Assembly (NCBI RefSeq): GCF_049803835.1
Contig: NZ_JBNAGK010000008.1
Span: forward strand, 124,001 to 188,000
DNA: 64,000 nt
Source: Pacificoceanicola sp049803835
Lineage (GTDB): Bacteria > Pseudomonadota > Alphaproteobacteria > Rhodobacterales > Rhodobacteraceae
Direction of reading: 5' to 3'
In this document: positions 8,929 to 17,548 of the stretch, one piece after another
Layout: each line of letters begins with the position of its first letter
Numbering within the stretch: position 1 is the first letter of the stretch
Made by a program: the position numbers and the translations under genes
The notes under the pieces: generated by a model
Databases searched by the model: none
What the model saw: the letters and a program-made list of their open reading frames with translations, nothing else
What the model was told of the DNA's origin: nothing

Positions 8929-9792
8929 ATGGCCACAGGCAAGAACATCCGCACCTACTACAACGGCCAGTGGCACGACGGCGACGCGCATATCATCCGC
9001 GCGGCGGATCACGGCGCGTGGCTCGGCTCCGGCGTCTTCGACGGTGCGCGGTATGTGCGCGGCGTCTGCCCCGACCTTGACGCCCATTGTGCGCGGGTGA
9101 ACCGCTCCGCCGAAGCCCTGATGCTCAAGCCCACCGTCTCGACCGAAGACATGGTGCAGATCGTTTGGGAGGGCCTGAAAGCCTACCCGAAGGACGCCGC
9201 CGTCTACATCCGCCCGATGTACTGGGGCATCAACGGCGACATCACCGCCATCGTGCCGCAACAGGACGAAACCGGCTTTGCCATCTGTCTCGAAGAGATC
9301 CCCTTCGCCGACGACACCGCCACGGTGAAACTCGGCATGACCCGCTTCCGCCGTCCGGTGATGGAGAGCGCCGTGGTCAACGCCAAGGCGGGCTGCCTCT
9401 ACCCGAACAACGCCCGGATGCTGACGGAAGTCCGCTCGCGCGGTTTCGGCAACGCTCTGGTGGCGGACGCCATGGGCAACGTCGCCGAGAGCGCCACGGC
9501 GAACGTCTTCATGGTGAAGGACGGCGCGGTCTTTACCCCTATCGCCAACGGCACCTTCCTCGCCGGGATCACCCGGGCGCGTCACCTGTCCAACATGAAG
9601 GCGGACGGCATGGAGGTGCACGAGACCGTGCTGACCTTCGACGACTTCCGCGCCGCCGACGAGGTCTTCCTCTCGGGCAACATGAGCAAGGTCACTGCCG
9701 TCACCGGCTTCGAGGACACCGAGTATCAGGCCGGCCCCGTGACACGCCGCGTGCGCGAGATGTATTGGGACTGGGCACAGAGCGCGACCTGA
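8929..9792 (+). CDS. ilvE: branched-chain amino acid aminotransferase (class IV PLP enzyme)
   Basis: 287 aa from the ATG at 8929 (GGGAGAGAACGAC upstream); an upstream extension of the frame runs into repeat-like DNA and is not used. Fold-type IV features: FDGARYVRG near residue 40, PLP Lys153 in NAKAGCLYPNN, and the downstream NVAESATANVF and NGTFLAGITRAR phosphate-binding segments. Transfers amino groups between Leu/Ile/Val and 2-oxoglutarate. A closely related D-amino acid or aromatic aminotransferase role cannot be excluded. Transcribed away from the formate dehydrogenase gene. Confidence 0.82.
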   Translation: MATGKNIRTYYNGQWHDGDAHIIRAADHGAWLGSGVFDGARYVRGVCPDLDAHCARVNRSAEALMLKPTVSTEDMVQIVWEGLKAYPKDAAVYIRPMYWGINGDITAIVPQQDETGFAICLEEIPFADDTATVKLGMTRFRRPVMESAVVNAKAGCLYPNNARMLTEVRSRGFGNALVADAMGNVAESATANVFMVKDGAVFTPIANGTFLAGITRARHLSNMKADGMEVHETVLTFDDFRAADEVFLSGNMSKVTAVTGFEDTEYQAGPVTRRVREMYWDWAQSAT

Positions 9793-9793
9793 C

Positions 9794-9811
9794 GGGACGG
9801 CGGGCGGGGCG
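9794..9811. repeat. 18-bp direct repeat, copy 2
   Basis: Identical to 5794-5811, starting two bases past the aminotransferase stop. The following CTTGCCGTCAGGCAA forms a short stem-loop (TTGCC/GGCAA), so this block may act as a transcription terminator as well as a dispersed repeat. Confidence 0.6.
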
Positions 9812-9909
9812 CTCTTGCCGTCAGGCAAACAGCGGCGTCCGGCGGCCCGCGCATGGGTGCTGGACAGACAGCGGCGGCTCTGCCACGGTTCCCCCGCAGG
9901 AGACCCAAG

Positions 9910-10365
9910 ATGCGCAAGTTCCTCGTCGTGCTCGACGACAGCCGAGAATGCCTGAACGCAATGCAGTTCGCCGCCATGCGTGCCGCACACACCGGCGCGG
10001 GTGTGGAGATTCTCTCGGTGATTCCGCCGGACGAGTTCAACCACTGGATCGGCGTCGGCGACATCATGCGCGAGGAGGCCCGCGAGCGCATCGAGGCGCA
10101 TTTCGAAGTCTTCGCCAAATGGATGCGCGACAAGCAGGGCGTCGATCCCGAACTGGTCATTCGCGAGGGCGATCCGCTGACGGAAATTCTGGAACAGGTT
10201 CGGGATGACCCGGAAATCGGCGTGCTGGTGCTCGGCGCGGCGGCAGACAAGAAGGGCCCCGGCCCCCTCGTCACGCAACTGACCAAGAACGCCGGGTCCC
10301 TGCCGATCCCGATCACCATCGTGCCCGGTGACATGAGCCGCGAACGGCTGAAGGCCGTCACCTGA
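9910..10365 (+). CDS. universal stress protein (UspA family)
   Basis: 151 aa starting at 9910, where GCAGGAGACCCAAG supplies a strong ribosome site; the longer frame lacks one. Begins MRKFLVVLDDSRECLNAM, the first beta strand plus Asp of the Usp fold, and ends with the LVLGAAADKKGPGPL ... PIPITIVPG segment equivalent to the ATP-binding G-x2-G-x9-G(S/T) loop, here without a textbook spacing. Single-domain cytoplasmic stress protein; its partner or ligand is unknown. Stands alone between the aminotransferase and an exported protein gene. Confidence 0.85.
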   Translation: MRKFLVVLDDSRECLNAMQFAAMRAAHTGAGVEILSVIPPDEFNHWIGVGDIMREEARERIEAHFEVFAKWMRDKQGVDPELVIREGDPLTEILEQVRDDPEIGVLVLGAAADKKGPGPLVTQLTKNAGSLPIPITIVPGDMSRERLKAVT

Positions 10366-10537
10366 CCTGACCGCCTCTTCCTCGCCGTGCAGGCTTTTTC
10401 GCCCGGGACCGCCATTTTCCGCTACGGCACAGGTGACCTCTGTTACTGTCCCCGGCATCGCCTCGCCCGGCTTTGACAATGAACAGCCGCCAGTCGTACC
10501 CTTGATGACGTCTGGTTCCGCTTGTGGAGGCGCTTTC

Positions 10538-11233
10538 ATGCCCGTTCGATTTCTTCGCCCGCTTCTGATTTGCGCCTGCGCCTGCAGCGCAACGGCACCC
10601 TGCGCCGCCACCTATACCGAGGCCACAACCCCCTCCGGCAACGTCGCAGCCTATACCCTCAGGCTCGGCACCGCGCAAATTGCGGCGCCGCAGTACGTCC
10701 TCGATTTCGAGACGGGATACGCTGGCGGGCAGGAGATTGACGGCACCATCGGCTACGGCGGTCTGCATATTGCGGGCATCGGTGTCGGCGGCGGCCCGGC
10801 GAAAATCGAAACCGGCGCGGGCACGATCGGCGGGTCCGATCCGATTGGCAGCTATGCCCTCGAACTGGCAGATGACGGTCCTTTCAGCGGTCTCACCGTC
10901 CTGTCCCTGACCTTCGAAAGCGCCCTGGCATACCTCTCCTTTTATATGATCGACAGCCCGGTCCGTCTCATCGACTACGGATCGGGATCCCAGACCATGG
11001 ACGGAACGGGCGGGTCGGGGAATGTCGCTGAGTTCCGGGGCTTTGTGTTCAGCCCGTCCGAATCCGTGACCAAGGTCAGTTTTCCTTTCGACGACTTCGG
11101 GGCGGACGGTTGGGGCATTGACTCGATAGCCTGGGGCTACGTCACCGCCGCCGTGCCACTGCCCGCGACACTCCCGATGCTCGTAGCGGCGCTGTTCCCG
11201 GGTCTTGCCCTCGCCCGGCGGCGACGAACTTAG
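10538..11233 (+). CDS. VPLPA-CTERM sorting domain protein, exported
   Basis: 231 aa using the ATG at 10538 (GTGGAGGCGCTTTC upstream). The N-terminus is a signal peptide (RFLRPLLICACAC ... PCAA). The C-terminus ends VPLPATLPML, a hydrophobic stretch and ARRRR, the three-part VPLPA-CTERM signal recognised by exosortase-type systems in Rhodobacteraceae. The middle is Gly/Ser-rich and predicted beta-rich, without a recognised enzyme domain. Expected to be displayed at the surface or released as matrix material. No exosortase gene is in the window. An upstream 35-residue extension is open but lacks a signal peptide. Confidence 0.8.
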   Translation: MPVRFLRPLLICACACSATAPCAATYTEATTPSGNVAAYTLRLGTAQIAAPQYVLDFETGYAGGQEIDGTIGYGGLHIAGIGVGGGPAKIETGAGTIGGSDPIGSYALELADDGPFSGLTVLSLTFESALAYLSFYMIDSPVRLIDYGSGSQTMDGTGGSGNVAEFRGFVFSPSESVTKVSFPFDDFGADGWGIDSIAWGYVTAAVPLPATLPMLVAALFPGLALARRRRT

Positions 11234-11247
11234 AATCGTTCCAAACC

Positions 11248-11278
11248 TTGACGCTTAGCGCCGCGAGGCGCATATAGG
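11248..11278 (+). promoter_or_regulatory. candidate sigma70-type promoter for the Nfu gene
   Basis: TTGACG at 11248 followed 17-19 bases later by CATATA/TATAGG at 11271-11278, about 30 bases before the Nfu start. Hexamers and position fit a housekeeping promoter; untested. Confidence 0.4.
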
Positions 11279-11305
11279 GGGCAAGCCACGAAAGGTGCGA
11301 GACAG

Positions 11306-11869
11306 ATGTTCATTCAGACCGAATCCACGCCCAACCCGGCAACCTTGAAGTTCCTTCCGGGCCAGGCCGTGCTCGAAATGGGCACCGCCGATTTCCCCAG
11401 TGCCGAGAGTGCCGGGGCCTCCCCCCTCGCGCAGCGACTCTTTGCCGTCGACGGCGTCACCGGCGTCTTCTTCGGCACGGATTTCGTCACCGTGACCAAG
11501 GCCGAAACCATCGACTGGGATCACCTGAAACCGGCGATCCTCGGCGCGATCATGGAGCACTTCCAGTCCGGTCAGCCGGTGATGAGCGATGGCGCCGCGC
11601 AGGCGGGCGGCCATGCCTCCCACGACGGCGAGGATGGCGAAATCGTCACGCAGATCAAGGAACTGCTCGACAGCCGCGTGCGCCCGGCGGTGGCACAGGA
11701 TGGCGGCGACATCACCTTCCACGGCTTTGACCGGGGCGTCGTCTACCTGCACATGCAGGGCGCCTGCGCCGGTTGCCCCTCCTCCACGCTGACGCTCAAG
11801 ATGGGCATCGAGAACCTGCTGCGCCATTACATCCCGGAAGTGACCGAGGTACGCCCGGTTGCGGTCTGA
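11306..11869 (+). CDS. Nfu/NifU-type Fe-S cluster carrier
   Basis: 187 aa with an N-terminal Nfu_N domain (FIQTESTPNPATLKFLPG) and a C-terminal NifU domain carrying the cluster-binding CxxC at Cys154/Cys157 (GACAGCPSS). Such proteins accept Fe-S clusters and deliver them to apo-enzymes in the cytoplasm; this layout is like alphaproteobacterial and mitochondrial Nfu1. Nearby formate dehydrogenase is an obvious large Fe-S client but no link is shown. The next gene, tsaB, starts 17 bases after its stop, so they are probably co-transcribed. Confidence 0.9.
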   Translation: MFIQTESTPNPATLKFLPGQAVLEMGTADFPSAESAGASPLAQRLFAVDGVTGVFFGTDFVTVTKAETIDWDHLKPAILGAIMEHFQSGQPVMSDGAAQAGGHASHDGEDGEIVTQIKELLDSRVRPAVAQDGGDITFHGFDRGVVYLHMQGACAGCPSSTLTLKMGIENLLRHYIPEVTEVRPVAV

Positions 11870-11885
11870 GCGACTGCACGAAACC

Positions 11886-12473
11886 ATGCCGTCTGAAAAG
11901 ACCGTTCTGGCATTCGATACATCGGCGGCGCATTGCGCCGCCGCTTTGCTGTGCGGCTCCGAGGTCCTCGCCACGCGCCACGAAGAGATGGCCAGGGGTC
12001 AGGCCGAAAGGCTGATGCCGCTGCTAGAAGAGACCCTCGCGGACGCGGGCAAATCCTGGTCCGACCTCGATACCCTCGGCGTCGGCATCGGCCCCGGCAA
12101 CTTCACCGGCATTCGTATTTCCGTCAGCGCGGCCCGGGGCCTTGCGCTGGGACTGGGCATCCCGGCGGTCGGTGTCTCGCTGTTCCGGACGACCATGCAC
12201 CTGTCGAATTGGGCCCAGACCGCCGTGCCTGCGCCGCGTGGGCAGGTCTACCTGATGGACCATGACAGGATGCGCGAACCCGCCCTGTCCGCGGGCATGC
12301 CGAACATGCCCTTCGCCCTGTCCACCGAACACGCGCCTTCAGACCACGTCGTCATGATCGCCCGCCTCGCCGCGCAGGCACCGGCCGATGCGCCCCGCCC
12401 CGCGCCGCTCTACATCCGCCCCGCCGATGCCGCCCCGTCGCGCGACCTGCCGCCGGTGATCCTTGACTCCTGA
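11886..12473 (+). CDS. tsaB: tRNA threonylcarbamoyladenosine biosynthesis protein TsaB
   Basis: 195 aa. Starts VLAFDTSAAHCAAALL and has the LGVGIGPGNFTGIRI segment that typifies TsaB (ASKH/M22 fold, non-catalytic). TsaB partners TsaD and TsaE to make t6A at position 37 of ANN-decoding tRNAs. The ATG at 11886 was preferred over an upstream in-frame start inside the end of the Nfu gene. Overlaps rimI, the usual neighbour, which supports the identification. tsaD and tsaE are not in the window. Confidence 0.9.
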   Translation: MPSEKTVLAFDTSAAHCAAALLCGSEVLATRHEEMARGQAERLMPLLEETLADAGKSWSDLDTLGVGIGPGNFTGIRISVSAARGLALGLGIPAVGVSLFRTTMHLSNWAQTAVPAPRGQVYLMDHDRMREPALSAGMPNMPFALSTEHAPSDHVVMIARLAAQAPADAPRPAPLYIRPADAAPSRDLPPVILDS

Positions 12474-12876
12474 GGAGGTGGCGGACATCTCCGCCCGCGC
12501 CTACCGGCATCTCGACCCCTGGAGCGCCGCGCAGATCACCGCCACGCTCGAACAACCCAATGCCCTGCTGAGCCACACGGACCACGCCTTCGTCCTCGGG
12601 CAGGTCATCGCCGGGGAGGCGGAAATCCTCGCCCTTGCCGCCGACCCGGACCACCAGCGCAGCGGCGAAGCCTCCCGGGCCTTTGCCCAATTCCTGTGCG
12701 ACATCGCCAGGCGCGACGCCGCCTGTGTCTTCCTGGAAGTCTCCGTCGAAAACACGCCCGCCCTCGCCTTTTACCGCGCAAAAGGCTTCGTGCAGGTCGG
12801 TGTGAGGCGCGGATACTACCACCGCTCCCCCGGAAAAGCTGTCGACGCATTGGTCATGCGGCTGGATTTGCCCTGA
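12463..12876 (+). CDS. rimI: ribosomal-protein-alanine N-acetyltransferase (GNAT), RimI-like
   Basis: 137 aa GNAT protein: acetyl-CoA loop region around LAADPDHQRSGEASRAF, strand FLEVSVENTPALAFYRAKGF typical of RimI, and a short C-terminal strand. RimI acetylates the N-terminal alanine of ribosomal protein S18. The only starts in frame after the preceding stop are TTG at 12463 or GTG at 12478; both overlap or abut the end of tsaB. The acetyl-CoA motif lacks the full R/Q-x-x-G-x-G/A form (RSGEASRAF), a mild deviation. Confidence 0.82.
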   Translation: MTPEEVADISARAYRHLDPWSAAQITATLEQPNALLSHTDHAFVLGQVIAGEAEILALAADPDHQRSGEASRAFAQFLCDIARRDAACVFLEVSVENTPALAFYRAKGFVQVGVRRGYYHRSPGKAVDALVMRLDLP

Positions 12877-12910
12877 CGTCAGCAGGACTTGGCCCCGGCA
12901 AGCCGCGACA

Positions 12911-12957
12911 ATTCTTCAAGAATCGGTTGACCATTTCCCGGGCACGCGCCCTAATCA
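12911..12957 (+). promoter_or_regulatory. candidate promoter/operator of the nucleoside ABC operon
   Basis: ATTCTTCAAGAAT (12911-12923) is a perfect 6+1+6 palindrome. Just after it TTGACC (12927) and TAATCA (12952) are spaced 19 bases, a weak sigma70 match. The layout, about 65 bases before the substrate-binding protein gene, suits a regulated promoter. Confidence 0.35.
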
Positions 12958-13020
12958 CGGGCATTCCACAAGGCGTCCCCGCCAAGAGGGCCGCCCGCTT
13001 AACCGACTGGGAGCACCTTC

Positions 13021-14025
13021 ATGACCTTTTTCGCAAAGACCCTCGGCACCGCTTGCGCCCTCGCGCTCAGCGCGGGCGCTGCCCTCGCCGATCCGGCGCT
13101 GATCTATGACCTCGGCGGCAAGTTCGACAAATCCTTCAACGAAGCGGCCTACAATGGCGCCGAAGCCTTCGCGGCAGCCACCGGCGGCAGCTACAAGGAC
13201 ATCGAGCTGCAGTCCGAAGCCCAGCGCGAGCAGGCCCTGCGCCGCTTTGCCGAGGCTGGCTTCAACCCGGTCGTGACCACCGGCTTCTCCATGTCCTCGC
13301 CGATCGCCTCCGTCGCCGCCGATTACCCGGACACCAAGTTCGTGACCATCGACGGCTTCGTCGATCCGGGCGAGCACCCGAACGTCCTGTCGATCCTGTT
13401 CTCCGAGCATGAAGGCTCCTACCTCGTCGGCATGGCCGCCGCGATGGCCTCCAAGTCCGGCACCGTCGGCTTCGTCGGTGGCATGGACATCCCGCTGATC
13501 CGCAAGTTCGCCTGCGGCTATGCCCAGGGCGCGAAGGCCGTGAACCCCGATGCCACCGTCATCGCCAACATGACCGGCACCACCCCGGCGGCCTGGAACG
13601 ACCCGGTGAAGGGCTCCGAACTGGCCAAGGCGCAGATCTCGCAGGGCGCGGACGTGATCTTTGCCGCTGCGGGCGGCACCGGCCTCGGCGTGCTCCAGAC
13701 CGCGGCGGACGAGGGCATCCTCTCCGTCGGCGTCGACAGCAACCAGAACTACCTGCACCCGGGCAAGGTCCTGACCTCCATGCTCAAGCGCGTGGATGTG
13801 GCCGTGGAGAAGGCGATGACCGCCGGTGCGGACCTCGAAACCGGCGTCCAGGTCCTCGGCCTGGCCGAGGAAGGCGTCGGCTACGCGCTCGACGACAACA
13901 ACGCGACGCTGATCTCGGACGAGATGAAGGCTGCCATCGACGCGGCGCGCGAGAAGATCATCGCAGGCGAAGTCTCCGTGCACGACTACTCGTCGGACGA
14001 CACCTGCCCGGCGCTGACCTTCTGA
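13021..14025 (+). CDS. BMP/PnrA-family ABC transporter substrate-binding protein (nucleoside)
   Basis: 334 aa with a Sec signal peptide ending about Ala23 (GAALA-DPA); no lipobox Cys, so it is a soluble periplasmic protein rather than a lipoprotein. Family marks: LIYDLGGKFDKSFNEAAYNGAEA at the start, then SILFSEHEGSYLVGMAA and GFVGGMDIPLIRKFACGYAQGA. BMP proteins bind purine or other nucleosides for ABC import. First gene of an operon with an RbsA-like ATPase and two permeases. No purine riboswitch is visible upstream. Confidence 0.9.
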   Translation: MTFFAKTLGTACALALSAGAALADPALIYDLGGKFDKSFNEAAYNGAEAFAAATGGSYKDIELQSEAQREQALRRFAEAGFNPVVTTGFSMSSPIASVAADYPDTKFVTIDGFVDPGEHPNVLSILFSEHEGSYLVGMAAAMASKSGTVGFVGGMDIPLIRKFACGYAQGAKAVNPDATVIANMTGTTPAAWNDPVKGSELAKAQISQGADVIFAAAGGTGLGVLQTAADEGILSVGVDSNQNYLHPGKVLTSMLKRVDVAVEKAMTAGADLETGVQVLGLAEEGVGYALDDNNATLISDEMKAAIDAAREKIIAGEVSVHDYSSDDTCPALTF

Positions 14026-14123
14026 TCTGACGACCCAGCGGGCCGGGGTGTCGCCATCCCGGCCCGTATTCTATCCGCCAGAGGCCCTTGCCACCGTCGC
14101 AGGGCACCAACACAAGGCGCGAC

Positions 14124-15725
14124 ATGACCCAAGCCCCCGCCATCGAACTCAAAGGCATCTCCAAGGCCTTCGGCCCGGTTCAGGCCAACAAGGACATCTC
14201 GATCCGCGTCGAACGTGGCACCATCCACGGCATCATCGGCGAGAACGGCGCGGGCAAGTCCACGCTGATGTCGATCCTCTACGGCTTCTACAAGGCCGAC
14301 AGTGGCGACATCTTCATCGGTGGCAAGAAGACCGAGATCCCCGACAGCCAGGCTGCCATTTCCGCCGGCATCGGCATGGTCTTCCAGCACTTCAAGCTGG
14401 TGCAGAACTTCACCGTCCTTGAAAACGTCATCCTCGGGGCGGAGGACGGCCCGATGCTGCGGCCGAGCCTCGCGCGGGCACGCGGCGTTCTGAAATCGCT
14501 CGCGGAGGAGTATGAGCTCAACGTCGATCCCGACGCGCTCATCGAAGACCTCTCCGTCGGCCACCAGCAGCGGGTCGAGATCCTCAAGGCGCTCTATCGC
14601 GAAGCGGACATCCTCATCCTCGACGAGCCCACCGGGGTGCTGACACCGGCGGAAGCCGACCACCTCTTCCGTATCCTCGAAGGGCTGCGCAAGGAAGGCA
14701 AGACGATCATCCTCATCACGCACAAGCTGCGTGAAATCATGGAAATCACGGACACCGTCTCCGTCATGCGGCGCGGCGAGATGACCGCGACGGTCAAGAC
14801 AGCGGAAACCTCGCCGGAGGAACTGGCGGAGCTGATGGTCGGCCGCAAGGTCCTCTTGCGGGTCGACAAGAAACCGGCCCACCCGGGTGGCAACGTCCTC
14901 GAAATCGAGAACCTGCGCCATGTGGACAGCGCCGGGGTCGAACGGCTCAAGGGGATTTCGCTCACCGTCCGCGCCGGCGAGATCGTCGGCATCGCGGGCG
15001 TCTCCGGCAATGGCCAGTCCGAACTGCTCGAAGTCCTCGGCGGCTATGCCGACGCCACCGGCACGATCCGCATGAATGGCCAGGAGATCGACCTCACCGG
15101 CAAGCATTCCGATGGCCAGAGCCGCCGCGCCCGGGGCATCGCCCACGTTCCCGAAGACCGCCACCATGAAGGGCTGATCCTGCCCTATACCGCCTGGGAG
15201 AACACCGTCTTCGGCTACCACCGCGACCCGGAGATCCAGACCGGCATCCTTATGGACAATGCCGCGATCAAGGCGGAAGCGGCGAAGAAGATGGAGCGCT
15301 TCGACGTGCGCCCGCCGAACCCGAACCTCGCCGCTGCGAACTTCTCCGGCGGCAACCAGCAGAAAATCGTCCTCGCCCGCGAGATCGAGCGCAACCCGGA
15401 CCTGCTGCTGATCGGCCAACCCACGCGAGGCGTCGACATCGGTGCGATCGAATTCATCCATCAGCAGATCGTCCGCCTGCGCGACGAGGGCAAGGCGATC
15501 CTGCTGGTCTCGGTCGAACTGGACGAGATCATGTCGCTCTCGGACCGCATCGCGGTGATGTTCGACGGCCGGATCATGGGCGAGCGCCTGCCCGCCGAGA
15601 CCGACCAGACCGAGCTTGGCCTTCTGATGGCGGGCGTCACCGACACCAAGGGGAAGCGCCCCATCGAGGCTGTGGACGACCAGTTGAAGGCGCAGGCAGA
15701 CCAGAAGGCAGACGCGCATGACTAG
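14124..15725 (+). CDS. nucleoside ABC transporter ATP-binding protein (double ABC domain)
   Basis: 533 aa, tandem ABC domains as in RbsA and NupA/YufO. Domain 1: Walker A GENGAGKST, signature LSVGHQQR, Walker B LILDEPTGVL. Domain 2: the P-loop is degenerate (GVSGNGQSEL), with signature FSGGNQQK and LLIGQPTRGVDIG replacing a normal Walker B, as usual for the family. It energises import of the ligand bound by the preceding BMP protein. Start taken at 14124 (MTQAPAIEL) rather than the in-frame start twelve codons upstream. Confidence 0.9.
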   Translation: MTQAPAIELKGISKAFGPVQANKDISIRVERGTIHGIIGENGAGKSTLMSILYGFYKADSGDIFIGGKKTEIPDSQAAISAGIGMVFQHFKLVQNFTVLENVILGAEDGPMLRPSLARARGVLKSLAEEYELNVDPDALIEDLSVGHQQRVEILKALYREADILILDEPTGVLTPAEADHLFRILEGLRKEGKTIILITHKLREIMEITDTVSVMRRGEMTATVKTAETSPEELAELMVGRKVLLRVDKKPAHPGGNVLEIENLRHVDSAGVERLKGISLTVRAGEIVGIAGVSGNGQSELLEVLGGYADATGTIRMNGQEIDLTGKHSDGQSRRARGIAHVPEDRHHEGLILPYTAWENTVFGYHRDPEIQTGILMDNAAIKAEAAKKMERFDVRPPNPNLAAANFSGGNQQKIVLAREIERNPDLLLIGQPTRGVDIGAIEFIHQQIVRLRDEGKAILLVSVELDEIMSLSDRIAVMFDGRIMGERLPAETDQTELGLLMAGVTDTKGKRPIEAVDDQLKAQADQKADAHD

Positions 15726-15824
15726 GACGTCCCGCTCCGTGCCCTGTTTCCAATTGCTCCAAATATCCCCGCCGGAGGCATCCGACATCCACCGCGCGAA
15801 CCAGACCACCGAAGGACGCACCCC

Positions 15825-16919
15825 ATGACCAGAATGCCCGCCTGGGCCGACGCGGTTCTCGTGCCCCTGTTCTCCATCATCCTCGCCGCGTTGATCTCCG
15901 CGCTGGTGATCCTCGCCATCGGCGAGGACCCGGTCGCCGCCTTCACCCTGATGGTGGACGGCGCGCTGATGCGGTCGTCCGGCTGGGGCTACACGCTCTA
16001 TTACACCACCAACTTCATCTTCACCGGCCTCGCCGTTGCCATCGCCTTCCATGCCCGGCTGTTCAACATCGGCGGCGAGGGGCAGGCCATGCTCGGCGGG
16101 CTCGGCGTGGCGCTGGCCTGCCTGTTTATCCCCTGGCCGCACTGGACGCTGGCGCTGGTCGGGGCGACCGTCGCCGCCGCGCTCTTCGGTGCGGCCTGGG
16201 CCCTCATCCCGGCCTACCTGCAAGCGAAGCGCGGCAGCCACATCGTGATCACCACGATCATGTTCAACTTCATCGCCGCCGCCGTTTTGAACTACGTCCT
16301 CGTCAACCTGCTGCGCCCCACCGGCGCCATGGACCCGGCGACAGCAAACTTCCCCGCGCCGACGCATCTGCCCACGTTCCAGGACATGTTCGCCACCGCC
16401 GGCAATCCGTTGTTCCGCGGCTCCCCGGCCAACGTGACCTTCTTCCTCGCCGTCGCCGCCTGCATCGGCTTCTGGTTCCTGATCTGGCGCACCCGGCTCG
16501 GCTACGAGATCCGCGCCTTCGGCCATTCCGAAACCGCCGCGAAATACGCCGGCATCTCGCCCGTTCGCATCATCGTCGTTGCCATGCTGATCTCCGGCGG
16601 CCTCGCCGGGCTGATGGCGCTGAACACCACCATGGGCGAAGCCGAACGTCTCGTCCTGAACGCCACCGAAGGCGCGGGGTTCATCGGCATCGCCGTGGCC
16701 CTCATGGGCCGCTCGCATCCGCTTGGCATCTTCCTCGCGGCGCTGCTTTTCGGCTTCCTCTACCAGGGCGGCGCGGAACTGGCGCTCTGGACCTCGATCC
16801 CGCGCGAGTTGATCACCGTGATCCAGGCGCTGGTGATCCTCTTCACCGGGGCGCTCGACAACATGGTGCGGATGCCGCTGGAAAAGCTGTTCCTGCTGTT
16901 CGGCAAGGAGGCCCGGTGA
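15825..16919 (+). CDS. nucleoside ABC transporter permease, first subunit
   Basis: 364 aa, about nine or ten hydrophobic segments, BPD_transp_2 family (LivH/RbsC-like) with the FHARLFNIGGEGQAMLGG segment typical of BMP-system permeases. Separated from the ATPase by about 100 bases without a gene and overlapped at its stop by the LysE-type gene (TGATG). Pairs with the permease at 17549 to form the membrane channel. Confidence 0.9.
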   Translation: MTRMPAWADAVLVPLFSIILAALISALVILAIGEDPVAAFTLMVDGALMRSSGWGYTLYYTTNFIFTGLAVAIAFHARLFNIGGEGQAMLGGLGVALACLFIPWPHWTLALVGATVAAALFGAAWALIPAYLQAKRGSHIVITTIMFNFIAAAVLNYVLVNLLRPTGAMDPATANFPAPTHLPTFQDMFATAGNPLFRGSPANVTFFLAVAACIGFWFLIWRTRLGYEIRAFGHSETAAKYAGISPVRIIVVAMLISGGLAGLMALNTTMGEAERLVLNATEGAGFIGIAVALMGRSHPLGIFLAALLFGFLYQGGAELALWTSIPRELITVIQALVILFTGALDNMVRMPLEKLFLLFGKEAR

Positions 16920-17545
16920 TGCTCGACCACCTCCCCGGCTTCGCGGCCGCCTATTCCATCCTGCTGGTTGCCGTCCTCTCCCCCGGGCCTGCGGTGGCCA
17001 TGCTGCTCGGCGTGGCGCTCTCCCGGGGCAGGGCCTCCGCAGTAATCGCCTCCGTCGGGGTCGCCTGCGGCGCCGCGACGCTGGCCGCGCTGACCCTCGC
17101 CGGGGTCGGCGCATTGATGCAGCAAGCCGCCTGGGCGGTGACGATCCTGCGCCTGATTGGCGCGGCCTACCTGCTGTGGCTCGCCTTCGGCGCGTTCCGC
17201 AAAGCCGCCCATCCGCCGCGCGTGATCCCGGCGCAGATGCCCCCCTTGAGCCGCGCCCGGGCCTTTCTCACCGGATACCTGATGCAGATCACCAACCCCA
17301 AGGCCATCGTCTTCTGGATCGCCATTGCCTCTGTCGGGGCCACCCACGGCGCCCCCGCGCCTGTCGTTGCGGCGTTCCTGTTCGGCGCCTTCCTGATCTC
17401 GCTCGCCGGGCATGGTGCCTACGCGCTCGCGCTCTCCGCCGCGCCGGTTCGCGCAGTCTACACCCGGGCGCGCCGCGGCATCGAAGCCACCCTCGGCCTG
17501 TTCTTCACCTTTTTTGCTTTCCGGCTCGCCACGGCAAGGAACTGA
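16919..17545 (+). CDS. LysE/RhtB family amino acid (or metabolite) exporter
   Basis: 208 aa using the ATG at 16919, which overlaps the stop of the preceding permease; a GTG one codon earlier is also possible. Six hydrophobic segments and the family signature SPGPAVAMLLGVALSRGR, then GAAYLLWLAFGAFR and QITNPKAIVFW. LysE/RhtB proteins export amino acids such as Lys, Thr or homoserine lactone. It is inserted between the two permease genes of a nucleoside importer with no gaps, so it must be co-transcribed. Substrate unknown. Confidence 0.88.
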   Translation: MLDHLPGFAAAYSILLVAVLSPGPAVAMLLGVALSRGRASAVIASVGVACGAATLAALTLAGVGALMQQAAWAVTILRLIGAAYLLWLAFGAFRKAAHPPRVIPAQMPPLSRARAFLTGYLMQITNPKAIVFWIAIASVGATHGAPAPVVAAFLFGAFLISLAGHGAYALALSAAPVRAVYTRARRGIEATLGLFFTFFAFRLATARN

Positions 17546-17548
17546 CAT

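Noticed and set aside
12877..13020. purine riboswitch before the BMP operon
   Set aside because: No conserved purine-aptamer core (paired loops with the U/C-rich junction) could be traced; only a palindrome and a weak promoter are seen.
13986..17114. 1042-aa minus-strand frame across the nucleoside ABC operon
   Set aside because: Antisense to conserved ABC genes; low complexity Gly/Asp/Arg composition.
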